This document shows, piece by piece, positions 1-8,133 of a stretch of DNA of 64,000 nt; positions within the stretch are counted from its first letter, which is position 1; every line of letters begins with the position of its first letter. This DNA is from Pacificoceanicola onchidii (GTDB lineage Bacteria > Pseudomonadota > Alphaproteobacteria > Rhodobacterales > Rhodobacteraceae). The DNA lies in the NCBI RefSeq assembly GCF_004804335.1, contig NZ_SRXY01000010.1:1-64000 (forward strand). The letters are read 5' to 3'. The notes under the pieces were generated by a model that saw only the letters and a list, made by a program, of their open reading frames with translations, did no database searches and was not told the DNA's origin. The translations under genes were made by a program, and so were the position numbers.

Positions 1-285
1 GCCCCGGTGATTGCTGCTGAGACCAATATAGTACTGGCGCTTGATTGACTCCGGCAGAGCAAAAAACCGCTCCGCCATCTGATAGGTCCTTTCGACGAGG
101 CTCAGATCTATGCCATGCCCGATGATCCTGAAAAAACCCACCGTGCGCGCCGCAAGCCCTATCTCGTCAGCGATGGCTTTGAGCCTGTGCCTGCTTCCGG
201 TGCTGATACCGCTAATGTCAATCAGCGGAAGGCCTTCGATGCCCTCAGAACACGCCCCTCTCTGTTTCGCAATCAAAGCGCCCAC
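1..285 (-). CDS. 2-oxoglutarate/Fe(II)-dependent oxygenase, isopenicillin N synthase-like (N-terminal part only)
   Basis: Reading the minus strand from a GTG at 285 gives 95 open codons that run off the window edge. The visible part matches the N-terminal domain of the isopenicillin N synthase/flavanone hydroxylase-like oxygenase family: LPLIDISG, then GFFRIIGHGI, then a FFALP segment. The catalytic HxD...H iron ligands would lie outside the window. The start was chosen because an AAGGA lies about 10 bases upstream of the GTG and an in-frame TAG lies just before it. The gene begins 21 bases after the histidine kinase stop, so the two are probably co-transcribed. The substrate cannot be told. 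Confidence 0.72.
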   Translation of the reverse strand, partial: MGALIAKQRGACSEGIEGLPLIDISGISTGSRHRLKAIADEIGLAARTVGFFRIIGHGIDLSLVERTYQMAERFFALPESIKRQYYIGLSSNHRG

Positions 286-306
286 AAGCGACAATTCCTT
301 CAGCTA

Positions 307-1674
307 TCAACTTTCAGGTGACCGTTCGGACCCATATGGTGCCGCCGGAAAATAAAGCTCGAAACGCGATCCTTGCCCGACTTCGCTTTGCACGGCGATC
401 GTGCCACCAGATTGGCGCATAACGCCAAGAACCATCGACAGGCCCAAACCCGTGCCCTCGCCAACGCCTTTTGTGGTGAAAAACGGATCGAATATCTGCG
501 GCAACTGCTCCCGGCAAATTCCCATTCCCTGGTCGGAAACGGTTAGTTTCACATAGCGTCCCGGCAGAAGCTCGGAAGGGAAGTGCTGGCCTTCAGGGAG
601 CGTGTGGAAACTGTTTTCGGTAGCGACTTTTAGCGTTCCCCCGTCTGGCATCGCCTCGATGCCGTTCAAGGCGAGGGCGAGAAGCATATTCTCAACCGCG
701 GCCGGATCGGCTGTAACCAACCACAGATCATTCGCCAAATGCCGCTCAACCGGCCGGGACAAAGAATGCTCACAATCTTCTCCAAAGGCCGAAACGAGCC
801 CATTCAAATCCAGGATTTCAGGCGTCAAACGAGTTCGTTGCGCAAAAGCGAGCATATCGCGGATCAGCTGCGCTCCCCGCGATGAGGCCGTTTTCGCGTC
901 TTGCAACGTATCAAGCGATCCAGCATCTGACGTGTCGAGCGTCAACAAATCGATGTTTCCCGAGATCACCGTCAGCAGGTTGTTGAATTCATGCGCGAAC
1001 CGACCTGTGAGCCGCCCAATTGCTTCTTGTTTGCGCGATTCATACAGCTTGGCTTCAAGAGCTTTCCTCGTGCTCGTTTCCTGAGTCAGCTGAGTGTGCG
1101 CAACGACAAGGTCTTTATACCGCGCCTGCGACCGTTCCGTCTCAGCAAGCAACTCGAGCTTGGCGCTGGTCATGGCTGCAACGGTGCTGAATATTTCCAG
1201 CTCTGGTTCTCCGAACGCCTCAACATCTGGGTGTTCACTGTCGATCACACCCATCACGCGCCCCCCGCAAATCAACGGTACACAGATTTCTGACCGCGCG
1301 GGCTCAGTGTCGGGGATGTAGTTTTCATCTCCTACAAGATCATCCACGATGATCGGGTGTCGGTTAAGCGCAACCTGTCCGGTGATGCCACTGCCGAAGG
1401 GGATGACCAATGGGTTTATGATGTTTCGACCATAGGGGTTTTTCTCTCCCCAAGCTGCGACCTGCTTCAGCTCACTTTGCGCCTCGTCGGCTTGGTATAT
1501 CACGCAGTCCACGAAACCAAGTTTGCCAACAACGTTTTGTGCGACATACCAGAACAGATCCTCGACACACGGAATCGACATCAGATCGACTGCGAAAGTG
1601 TTGAGGGTCCGAAGCATTTGCGCTTCGCTGGCCCGGTTTCTCCGGCGAAGGCTCGATGAGACAGGCTTGAGCAT
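307..1674 (-). CDS. GAF-domain sensor histidine kinase
   Basis: A 455-residue cytosolic kinase. Residues about 25-175 form a GAF-type sensor domain, followed by a short coiled linker (about 180-215). The dimerisation/phosphoacceptor helix has its histidine at about 228 in the RFAHEFNN motif. The ATPase domain shows NGIEAM (N box), DQGMGI (G1), FDPFFTTK (F box) and GEGTGLGLS (G2). It ends without a receiver domain and no response regulator is visible nearby, so its partner is encoded elsewhere. No membrane segment is apparent, which suggests an internal or redox/small-molecule signal. The start is supported by AGGGAA seven bases before the ATG. It sits directly upstream of the oxygenase gene. 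Confidence 0.88.
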   Translation of the reverse strand: MLKPVSSSLRRRNRASEAQMLRTLNTFAVDLMSIPCVEDLFWYVAQNVVGKLGFVDCVIYQADEAQSELKQVAAWGEKNPYGRNIINPLVIPFGSGITGQVALNRHPIIVDDLVGDENYIPDTEPARSEICVPLICGGRVMGVIDSEHPDVEAFGEPELEIFSTVAAMTSAKLELLAETERSQARYKDLVVAHTQLTQETSTRKALEAKLYESRKQEAIGRLTGRFAHEFNNLLTVISGNIDLLTLDTSDAGSLDTLQDAKTASSRGAQLIRDMLAFAQRTRLTPEILDLNGLVSAFGEDCEHSLSRPVERHLANDLWLVTADPAAVENMLLALALNGIEAMPDGGTLKVATENSFHTLPEGQHFPSELLPGRYVKLTVSDQGMGICREQLPQIFDPFFTTKGVGEGTGLGLSMVLGVMRQSGGTIAVQSEVGQGSRFELYFPAAPYGSERSPES

Positions 1675-1849
1675 GTTTCATTTCCCTGAACTTGTTACCG
1701 ATTCCACCTTAGGTTGTTGAACGCGTCAGGTACAGCCTACGATCCAGAGTTTTTCCGATAGGTCTTGCACGAAAGATCGGTAAAGCCAGATGCGCTGCAA
1801 AAACGCATCCCCAAAGAACGTTGAGTGCCTTTGTTGACACCGCCGTAGC

Positions 1850-1883
1850 AAAAAGGGGAACCGTGCATTCACGGCTCCCCTTT
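1850..1883 (-). terminator. Rho-independent terminator after the DUF736 gene
   Basis: Read on the minus strand this is a GC-rich stem, AAAGGGG(ag)CCGTG pairing with CACGG(tt)CCCCTTT around a four-base loop, followed by a run of T. It lies 30 bases past the DUF736 stop and would end the minus-strand block. Confidence 0.75.
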
Positions 1884-1913
1884 CGGATCAGTTTCTCTCG
1901 CTCCGACCGCCCA

Positions 1914-2642
1914 TCAAGCGACCAGCGACAGCCCCGATCCTGCTTCTTTCGGCTGCTCACCACTATCGATGAACGGAATGATCGAGAAGGTCTGCCCGCC
2001 GCGCTGTTCTTCGTTCTGCACGGCGTTGACACGCAGGTCCCCATCGGGCGTGTTGATCAGCAGCGACAGGTAGTCATTGCCCGTACGGCTGCTCTTCGAC
2101 ATCCAAGCCGAGCCGACACGGATCGGCGTGCCACGAGGCGAGCTGACCTCGATCCGGTAATCGGGATGGGTCTCCTCGGACTTGAACTCGTTCTCGATCA
2201 GCATGAAGTCGAGGTCGAACATCATGTTGGCAATGTAGCCCGCGAAGGCATTGTCGGCGTCCATCGCGGTGAGCTCACCCGAGATCGAGCCGGATTTCAT
2301 GACGCCGTTGGAGACCAGCGGGATGATCTCGAATTCGCCACTCTGGGCCGCCCGCGCTTCTTTCGTCTGCACCGCGTTGACGCGGAACGGGCCGGGACCA
2401 ACATCGATCTGCATCGAGATGTAGGGGTTGCCGCTGGTATAGCCGGTCCCATTCCAGGCCGTGCCAATGCGGACCTTGCGGCCCGACTTGTTGACCGCGG
2501 TCACGTCGAAATCCGGGCTGCGTTCCGACGTCTTGGGGCGAGTTTCAAGCTGGATGGCGATGTCAAAGCGCGTCGAATGAATCATGCCGCTGTACTCGGC
2601 GGCTGCGGTCTCGACATTGCGGGTGAGGGTTCCTGCGAACAT
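1914..2642 (-). CDS. Tandem DUF736 domain protein
   Basis: A 242-residue protein built from two related halves of about 100 residues each. The first has KVRIGTAWNGTGYTSGNPYISMQ-type sequence and the second IRVGSAWMSKSSRTGNDYLSLL. Both end in 'RVNAVQ(T/N)(K/E)E'. This is the DUF736 fold common on alphaproteobacterial plasmids, where it is normally a single domain of about 100 residues. The double form suggests internal duplication. The family has no established function and often lies beside ArdC and strawberry-notch genes, as here. The start is supported by AAAGGA before the ATG. The upstream leader carries the shared motif described at 2731-2753. Confidence 0.85.
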   Translation of the reverse strand: MFAGTLTRNVETAAAEYSGMIHSTRFDIAIQLETRPKTSERSPDFDVTAVNKSGRKVRIGTAWNGTGYTSGNPYISMQIDVGPGPFRVNAVQTKEARAAQSGEFEIIPLVSNGVMKSGSISGELTAMDADNAFAGYIANMMFDLDFMLIENEFKSEETHPDYRIEVSSPRGTPIRVGSAWMSKSSRTGNDYLSLLINTPDGDLRVNAVQNEEQRGGQTFSIIPFIDSGEQPKEAGSGLSLVA

Positions 2643-2730
2643 AGGATAGGTCCTTTTCGATTGGCCGGTGACTGACGTCCTTGCCAGAGCATCCGGGATT
2701 GCTTTCTCGACCCCTCATGGGATCGCAAAT

Positions 2731-2753
2731 CAGAAAGCCTGCTTTCCTTTCAG
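2731..2753 (-). promoter_or_regulatory. Shared leader motif, copy D (upstream of DUF736 gene)
   Basis: The plus strand reads AAAGCCTGCTTTCCTTT, which in mRNA sense is AAAGGAAAGCAGGCTTT. The core AAAGCCTGCTTT can fold back on itself. It lies about 90 bases before the DUF736 start codon. Related copies lie upstream of four other genes at 7397, 11518, 12021 and 13098. Confidence 0.55.
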
Positions 2754-2766
2754 CCCCTCCCGCGGG

Positions 2767-3072
2767 TCAGAGCATCCGTCCGAGTGGTTGTGCCGCCTCT
2801 CCGCCGGACGCAACGCCCCTTCGCTGCTCGTCAGGTTTCGAGTTGCCTCGCCAGTCGGGACCGTTGCAATCCTCCAATTTCGCGATGAAGAACTCAGCCT
2901 CATCCCCGTTCAACCTTTGCCCGCTCCGGTCGGTCAGGCCGATGGTGCTTCCGTTCGGCAGAAACGTGATCAGGTATTGGCCGAGGGTATCCTTGTGCAC
3001 GCGGTACCCAGTGTTGGCCCAATGAACCGTCTGATCTGCATCCAAAGCGGCTTTGATCTCTTCGAGTGTCAT
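2767..3072 (-). CDS. Small conserved plasmid protein, function unknown
   Basis: An acidic protein of 101 residues. It starts MTLEEIKAALDADQTVHW and later has LPNGSTIGLTDRSG. I know no function. The ATG at 3072 is preferred over an upstream GTG at 3078 because AGAGG lies five bases before the ATG. It begins 14 bases downstream of the giant helicase/methyltransferase gene and is probably co-transcribed with it. The sequence looks like a compact one-domain protein with no membrane segment. The last 25 residues are low-complexity and likely disordered. Confidence 0.7.
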   Translation of the reverse strand: MTLEEIKAALDADQTVHWANTGYRVHKDTLGQYLITFLPNGSTIGLTDRSGQRLNGDEAEFFIAKLEDCNGPDWRGNSKPDEQRRGVASGGEAAQPLGRML

Positions 3073-3086
3073 GATCACCTCTTTGC

Positions 3087-6000
3087 CTATTCTGCCGCCA
3101 CCCGGGCCGAGTTCTGCCCGGCGTCCGTCCCCGTTCCAACAATCCGGGCGAGAATGCCCGCCGTATCGACACCCTCCCCATGCGGCAGGAACACCCGCAG
3201 CTGGAAGGCAATGATTTCGGTGAAGCGGCCGAGAGCCCTGAGGCTGTCGATCATGCCCCGATCCGCACCAGAGAACTCAAGGCGCATCTCGCCTGCGACC
3301 CGGCGACGGGTCAGCGTGAGACCCCGGCCCAGATCGACCGGCGCGGTGGTGCCGAGGGCGGCGGTCAGCATCTCCTGCGGCGTTTGCGGGTCGGAGACGA
3401 GGAAGCGGGCGCGCAAGGCCGCTGCCCCTTCCTCGCTCAGCGTGCGCCCGATCATGGCGGTCGCCCCGTCTGGCGTCACACGGTAGATACGCTCATTGGT
3501 GGTCGGAATGTCCTTCCAGATCGGCAGCAAGAGGCCGGTCAGCAGGTAGAGCTTGGTCGTGGTGGTTTTCGGCAGGGACGCAGCCTCGGCATCCCAAAGC
3601 CGTGCGAACTCCGGCTTGCCGATCTCTTCCCAGGCCGAGGACTCGAAGCGCATCTCCTCGAGGTAGCTCGACCCGTTGGGCCGCACCGACTTGCGCATCA
3701 GCGTGACGATATCCTGGTCATACATCTGCATGGGGCGCGCCGAGATGAGCCCCGCGCGACCCGAAGCGCGATTGACCATGGGCAGCTTGTCGGGATTGCG
3801 CGAGAGGGCGTCATCCGCCGACAGCACATGGACTGGGTCGGTCACCTCGAGCCCGATGATCCGCGTCACGGCACCGGATTTTGGGCAGGTCCAGAGATCC
3901 TCGGTCGAGACCTGCTCGATTTTCTCGCCCCGCAGGGTTTCGACGCCGAGATCGATCGTGCCCGCCGCGCGCGCCCGTTCCGTCTGATAGGCGATCCTCG
4001 CCATGAACTCGGCAAAGAGTGCGTTCTGCATGTGGATAGGCAGCGCCAGCACCCGGTTGAGAAACCGCTGGATCGGCGGCAGCTCCTCAAGCAGCACCCC
4101 GTCCTTGTCGATCAGCCGCAGGGCTGTCCAGTCGGTGAAACTCTCGTAGCTCATTGCTTCGGCGCGCCCGGCGGCAAGATCAGCGAAATACCCGCGCAGC
4201 GCCGCCCGCGCGATCGGGCTTTCCAGATTATCCTCCTCGCGGAACATGCCTTGGGAGCCGGTTTCGCGCTGACCCTTGGTCAAGGCCCCCAGCTGGTCGA
4301 GGCGCTTGGCGATCGTCGAGGTGAAGCGCTTCTCGCCATGCACATCGGAGGTGCAGACCCGGAAGAAGGGCGCGCTGACCTGGGCCGACCGATGCGTGCG
4401 ACCAAGCCCCTGGATGGCCGCATCGGCGCGCCAGCCGGGCTCCAGAAGGTAGTGTCGGCGTCGTTTCTGGTTCTTTGCTGTCTGCGCCGTGTGATAGGAC
4501 CGGCCTGTCCCGCCCGCATCAGAGAAGATCAGGATATCCTTCTCGCCGTCCATGAAGGCTTGGGTCTCGGAGGAATTGCTGCTGGGGCTGCGCTTTTCGA
4601 TGAAGAGATGACCATCCTCGGCCTTTAGAGGTCGGATCGACCGGCCCGTGACTTCGGCCACGGCCTCGTCGCCAAAGGCCCAGAGGATCTGATCCAGCGC
4701 CGAGGGGATCGGCGCCAGCGTCATCAACTCGATCATGGCCGCGTCGCGCAGAGCAAAGGCCTCACGCGAGACAACCAGCGCACCGGTCTCATCGCGCAAG
4801 GGTTCCGCCACCATATTGCCGTCGATCTCCACGAGCTTTTGCGCATGGATCGGAAAGGCTTGTTCGAGATAGCCCAGAACATAGTCGCGCGGCGTCAAGG
4901 CACCCTCGACGAGCTCGTCTTCCGCTTCCATCGTTTCAAGCCGACGTTTCAGCAGGCTCTCGCCTGTCGAGACAACCTGGATGACGCACGCGTGGCCCGC
5001 TGCCAGATCGTCCTCGATGGCGCGGATGATGGTTGGGGCTTTCATGCCCATCAGGAGATGATTGAAGAAGCGCTGCTTCGTGCTCTCGAAGCGAGATTTG
5101 GCCGAAGCGCGTGCGGCCGAGGCATTGGTCTCCCCCGAGGCATCGTTGACACCGGTCGCCGTCAGCGCCGCCTCGAGATTGTGGTGAATGGTGCGGAAGG
5201 CACCCGCATAGGCGTCGTAGATCTCGATCTGGGCCGGGGTGAGCGCGTGTTCGAGCACGTCATACTCCACACCATCGAAGCTGAGGGCACGGGCCGTGTA
5301 GAGCCCGAGCGTCTTGAGATCGCGCGCGACCACCTCCATGGCGGCAACGCCGCCCGCCTCCATCGCCGACACAAAACTCTCGCGGCTCGGGAAGGGATAT
5401 TCGGGTCCCTGCCCCCAGAGACCGAGACGCGCGGCATAGGCGAGGTTGTGCACGCTCGTGGCCCCCGTCGCCGAGATGTAGAAGACGCGTGCACGTGGCG
5501 CAGCCCGTTGCAACCGGAGGCCAGCAAGGCCCTGCTGGGAGGGTTTGACCCCCCTGCCCTGCTCGGACCCGGCCGCATTCTGCATGGCATGGGCCTCGTC
5601 GAAAGCCAGCACGCCTTCAAAGTCTTCGCCCATCCAGGCGAGGATCTGGCTCAGCCGCGTGGTGCCGCATTTGCCCGCCGAACGCAGCGTGGCGTAGGTG
5701 ACAAAAAGGATACCGTCGCCCATCGGGATCGGCTGGTCCGGTTTCCATTTGGAGAGCGGCTGGATGTCGGCGGGAGAGCCGCCGAGATCGGTCCAGTCGC
5801 GGATGGCATCCTCGATCAGCGTGGCGGATTTGGAGACCCAGATCGCCTTCCTGCGCCCGGCCAGCCAGTTCACCAGAATGAGCCCGGCGCATTCGCGCCC
5901 CTTGCCGCAGCCGGTGCCGTCACCGAGGAAATACCCGAGGCGATAGGCACGTGCATCCGGGTCATCATCGGAGCGCGTCAGCTTGGTCTGGTCGTCATCG

Positions 6001-7361
6001 ATCGTAAACCGCCCCGGCAGGTCGCGCCCATGAGCTTCATGCGCCATGATGACGGTCTCGAGCTGCGCCTCGGAGAGATATCCCTCCTCGATCAGCTTGG
6101 CGGGCAGGCGCAAGTCATCACAGCCCGTATTTGAGGGCATGGGCGGGGCAACCGAGGCCATGGCGATGCTTTCAACGAGCGGCGTGGGATGTTCCTGCGC
6201 ACCCGCAATCTCGATCCGCTGCGGACGGTAGCGCGCATAGATGTCCGAGACGGGCCTGTTGTCGCGCGGGGTCTGAAAGCTTGTGAAGCTGAGCGGGAGG
6301 ACGGCATTGGCCCGGGGATTGGAAGCGGCGGCAGGCGCGGCGCAGCGCTTGCGCGCGACAGATGCTGGAACGATCGACCGAACATGAGGCATCGCTGCTG
6401 CCCGTTGAGCGGCGCGCATCTCTGGCCGGGTTGCGGCCACGGCGTCAACATATGAAAGAGCTTCATCCAGATCGCACACACTAGCGCGGATCATCTCGCC
6501 ATCCTCCGACACCTTGTCGAAGACCATCAGCTGGGTTTCCACAGAGGTGCCGAGTTTGCGATAGACCTGTCCCGGCATCGTCAACGCCAGTCGCGGCGTC
6601 AGGAGGCCGCAGGCGCGGGACCAATGCGCGGCATCGCGTTCGGGCGTGAACCCCGGCGGCAAGATCGCCACCAGCCGCCCGCCGGGTGCCAGGCGCTTGG
6701 CAGCCGCGATGAGATGCTTGGCGGCGATGTGTTTGTCCCGGGAGCGATCGACTGAGGAGGCGAAGGGCGGGTTCATCACCACGACGTCGGGCAGAACCAT
6801 GGTCTGCAGTAGATCATCGATATGCTCCCCGTCATGGCCTGTGACCTCGCCGCCGAAGAGCGCCCGCAAGAGGCGCTGGCGAAAGGGGTCGATTTCATTG
6901 AGAACAAGCGTGGCACCGGCCCGGGCGGCGAAAGCGGCCAAGGCACCGGTGCCAGCCGAGGGCTCCAGCACGGTCTCGCCCTTGCGAATGGCTGCCGCCC
7001 GCACGGCCAAGGCGGAAAACGGCAGTGGCGTGGAAAACTGCTGCAGCCGGATCTGCTGCTCTGACCGGCGGGTTTCCGTCAGCAGCCGTGAGGCAAGCAG
7101 CTTTACAGCAGCGATGCCACCTGCCGCGTCTGCCCCACGCAGCAGCACCTGGACGGCCGCGGCCTGCATCAGGTCGTAGGCCATCCGCCAGTCCCATGCG
7201 CCGCTGGCATCGCTGCCAAGACACGTCTCGCGCATGATGCGCGCGAGCGCTGAGCAGCGCAGGGGTTGGTGGTCGATCTCCGCGCCGATTTGCGCCAGCG
7301 CAGAGGCGAGATCAGCGTCGGAGATTGAAAAAGTCGGGTTCGCCGTTTTGGGCTTGGTCAT
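3087..7361 (-). CDS. N6-adenine-type methyltransferase fused to strawberry-notch (SBNO-like) superfamily 2 helicase
   Basis: A 1,424-residue cytosolic protein with two enzymatic halves. The N-terminal part (about 100-290) is a SAM-dependent methyltransferase: EPSAGTGAL at 134-142 binds SAM, and NPPF at 198-201 is the catalytic motif of N6-adenine or similar amino-methyltransferases. The second part is an SF2 helicase of the strawberry-notch type: GDGTGCGKG near 481 (Walker A), FDEAH at 588-592 (Walker B), SATGAT near 630 (motif III), SDAGGTGRSYHT in the second RecA-like domain and GLGRTHRS as motif VI. The ATG has a perfect AAGGAG and a short leader with the shared motif. The architecture suggests DNA modification or remodelling of incoming plasmid DNA; this is inference. 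Confidence 0.9.
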   Translation of the reverse strand: MTKPKTANPTFSISDADLASALAQIGAEIDHQPLRCSALARIMRETCLGSDASGAWDWRMAYDLMQAAAVQVLLRGADAAGGIAAVKLLASRLLTETRRSEQQIRLQQFSTPLPFSALAVRAAAIRKGETVLEPSAGTGALAAFAARAGATLVLNEIDPFRQRLLRALFGGEVTGHDGEHIDDLLQTMVLPDVVVMNPPFASSVDRSRDKHIAAKHLIAAAKRLAPGGRLVAILPPGFTPERDAAHWSRACGLLTPRLALTMPGQVYRKLGTSVETQLMVFDKVSEDGEMIRASVCDLDEALSYVDAVAATRPEMRAAQRAAAMPHVRSIVPASVARKRCAAPAAASNPRANAVLPLSFTSFQTPRDNRPVSDIYARYRPQRIEIAGAQEHPTPLVESIAMASVAPPMPSNTGCDDLRLPAKLIEEGYLSEAQLETVIMAHEAHGRDLPGRFTIDDDQTKLTRSDDDPDARAYRLGYFLGDGTGCGKGRECAGLILVNWLAGRRKAIWVSKSATLIEDAIRDWTDLGGSPADIQPLSKWKPDQPIPMGDGILFVTYATLRSAGKCGTTRLSQILAWMGEDFEGVLAFDEAHAMQNAAGSEQGRGVKPSQQGLAGLRLQRAAPRARVFYISATGATSVHNLAYAARLGLWGQGPEYPFPSRESFVSAMEAGGVAAMEVVARDLKTLGLYTARALSFDGVEYDVLEHALTPAQIEIYDAYAGAFRTIHHNLEAALTATGVNDASGETNASAARASAKSRFESTKQRFFNHLLMGMKAPTIIRAIEDDLAAGHACVIQVVSTGESLLKRRLETMEAEDELVEGALTPRDYVLGYLEQAFPIHAQKLVEIDGNMVAEPLRDETGALVVSREAFALRDAAMIELMTLAPIPSALDQILWAFGDEAVAEVTGRSIRPLKAEDGHLFIEKRSPSSNSSETQAFMDGEKDILIFSDAGGTGRSYHTAQTAKNQKRRRHYLLEPGWRADAAIQGLGRTHRSAQVSAPFFRVCTSDVHGEKRFTSTIAKRLDQLGALTKGQRETGSQGMFREEDNLESPIARAALRGYFADLAAGRAEAMSYESFTDWTALRLIDKDGVLLEELPPIQRFLNRVLALPIHMQNALFAEFMARIAYQTERARAAGTIDLGVETLRGEKIEQVSTEDLWTCPKSGAVTRIIGLEVTDPVHVLSADDALSRNPDKLPMVNRASGRAGLISARPMQMYDQDIVTLMRKSVRPNGSSYLEEMRFESSAWEEIGKPEFARLWDAEAASLPKTTTTKLYLLTGLLLPIWKDIPTTNERIYRVTPDGATAMIGRTLSEEGAAALRARFLVSDPQTPQEMLTAALGTTAPVDLGRGLTLTRRRVAGEMRLEFSGADRGMIDSLRALGRFTEIIAFQLRVFLPHGEGVDTAGILARIVGTGTDAGQNSARVAAE

Positions 7362-7396
7362 GGGGATCTCCTTTGGATCAGGGTCTGAGTTCCAAA

Positions 7397-7426
7397 GGAC
7401 AAAAAGCCCGCTCTACACTTTGAAGG
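7397..7426 (-). promoter_or_regulatory. Shared leader motif, copy A (upstream of methyltransferase/helicase gene)
   Basis: The plus strand reads AAAGCCCGCTCTACACTTTG inside GGACAAA...GAAGG. It matches copy B at 11518 over both flanks (GGACAAAA and TTTGAAGG). It lies 36 bases before the start codon and overlaps the hairpin at 7401-7438. Confidence 0.55.
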
Positions 7427-7438
7427 CGTAGAGCGGGC
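7401..7438 (-). terminator. Hairpin terminator or attenuator after the toxin gene
   Basis: On the minus strand the stem GCCCGCTCTAC pairs with GTAGAGCGGGC and is followed by TTTTTG. It lies between the toxin stop (7468) and the helicase start (7361). It can end toxin-antitoxin transcripts or attenuate read-through into the helicase gene. Confidence 0.7.
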
Positions 7439-7467
7439 AATTTCTTAGTGGGGGGCCTGCACCCCGA

Positions 7468-7758
7468 TCATGGCCACTGCTGCGCGGCATGAAGAACGCG
7501 CAAAATGGTCACCATCTCAGGGCTTTCAGCATAAACCACGATGTAGTTCGGCCGAACAACCATCTCCCTAGTCCCATCGACACGGCCCGCACGATACATC
7601 TGAGGGTGTTCTGGAAGCAGGGACGTCTTGTGTTCAATCTCGTCTTTGAGAACTTGAGCGGCATCCGGGTTGTCGTGAGAGATGTAGTCAATGATTGCCA
7701 GCAAGTCGGCGATGGCCGTCGCTTTCCATTCAAGATTTGGCAAGGCGCTTCCCGTCAA
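7468..7758 (-). CDS. RelE/ParE superfamily toxin
   Basis: A 96-residue small basic protein with the ParE/RelE layout: an N-terminal helical segment LEWKATAIADLLAIIDYI, then NPDAAQ, a central LPEHPQMYRAGRVDGTREMVV strand-turn, and a C-terminal ILRVLHAAQQWP strand. Members either cleave mRNA at the ribosome (RelE) or block gyrase (ParE); the sequence does not say which. The only in-frame ATG is at 7758, inside the antitoxin gene, giving a 29-base overlap and tight translational coupling. It likely stabilises the plasmid. Confidence 0.87.
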   Translation of the reverse strand: MTGSALPNLEWKATAIADLLAIIDYISHDNPDAAQVLKDEIEHKTSLLPEHPQMYRAGRVDGTREMVVRPNYIVVYAESPEMVTILRVLHAAQQWP

Positions 7759-8029
7759 TCAATGCCTGAGCGTCTTGCATCGCCTTGGCATGGGGCGTTG
7801 TGGGCCTTGGATCGTCTAGCGCTTCCTGTACCTTCGCCCGGAACCAGGCGTCATAGGCATCCGGATCAGCGGTCAATCCGGCAGGCAAGCCGCCTTCTGC
7901 GGCCACGCGGGTCAGAAGAATACGCACCGCGTCGGAGAGCGTCAGACCGACGCCCGCAAGTGCGTCCGAAGCCTGTGCTTTCAGCTGATCGTCAACACGG
8001 ACATGAAGCATGGATGTTTGGGCAGGCAT
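7730..8029 (-). CDS. RelB/DinJ-type antitoxin
   Basis: A 99-residue protein with an N-terminal ribbon-helix-helix signature (MLHVRVDDQLKAQASDALAGVGLTLSDAVRILLTRVA), as in the RelB/DinJ family. The C-terminal half is acidic and probably unstructured until it binds the toxin. The ATG has GGAGG nine bases upstream. It overlaps the toxin gene by 29 bases, the usual antitoxin-first order. It probably represses its own promoter in the region 8030-8100, which contains a TGTATCTCATTTGAGATACGA dyad (8056-8076). Confidence 0.87.
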   Translation of the reverse strand: MPAQTSMLHVRVDDQLKAQASDALAGVGLTLSDAVRILLTRVAAEGGLPAGLTADPDAYDAWFRAKVQEALDDPRPTTPHAKAMQDAQALIDGKRLAKS

Positions 8030-8057
8030 GGATGGTCCTCCAGTTGATGGGAGTGAT

Positions 8058-8075
8058 GTATCTCATTTGAGATAC
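8058..8075. promoter_or_regulatory. Dyad upstream of the antitoxin gene (candidate autorepression operator)
   Basis: The sequence GTATCTCATTTGAGATAC is an almost perfect palindrome: GTATCTCA faces TGAGATAC around two bases. It lies about 30 bases upstream of the antitoxin ATG at 8029, where RelB-type proteins usually bind to repress their own operon. It may overlap the promoter. Confidence 0.6.
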
Positions 8076-8133
8076 GATTTCAAGTCGGCAGTATGTGCGC
8101 GCGTGGTCCCGTGGTGTTGTCTCAGCGGGAAAC

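Noticed and set aside
1821-2675. Long plus-strand frame of 284 codons opposite the DUF736 gene
   Set aside because: A shadow of the high-GC minus-strand coding sequence; the same holds for the long frames at 3180-4628, 4839-6134 and 51629-53233.
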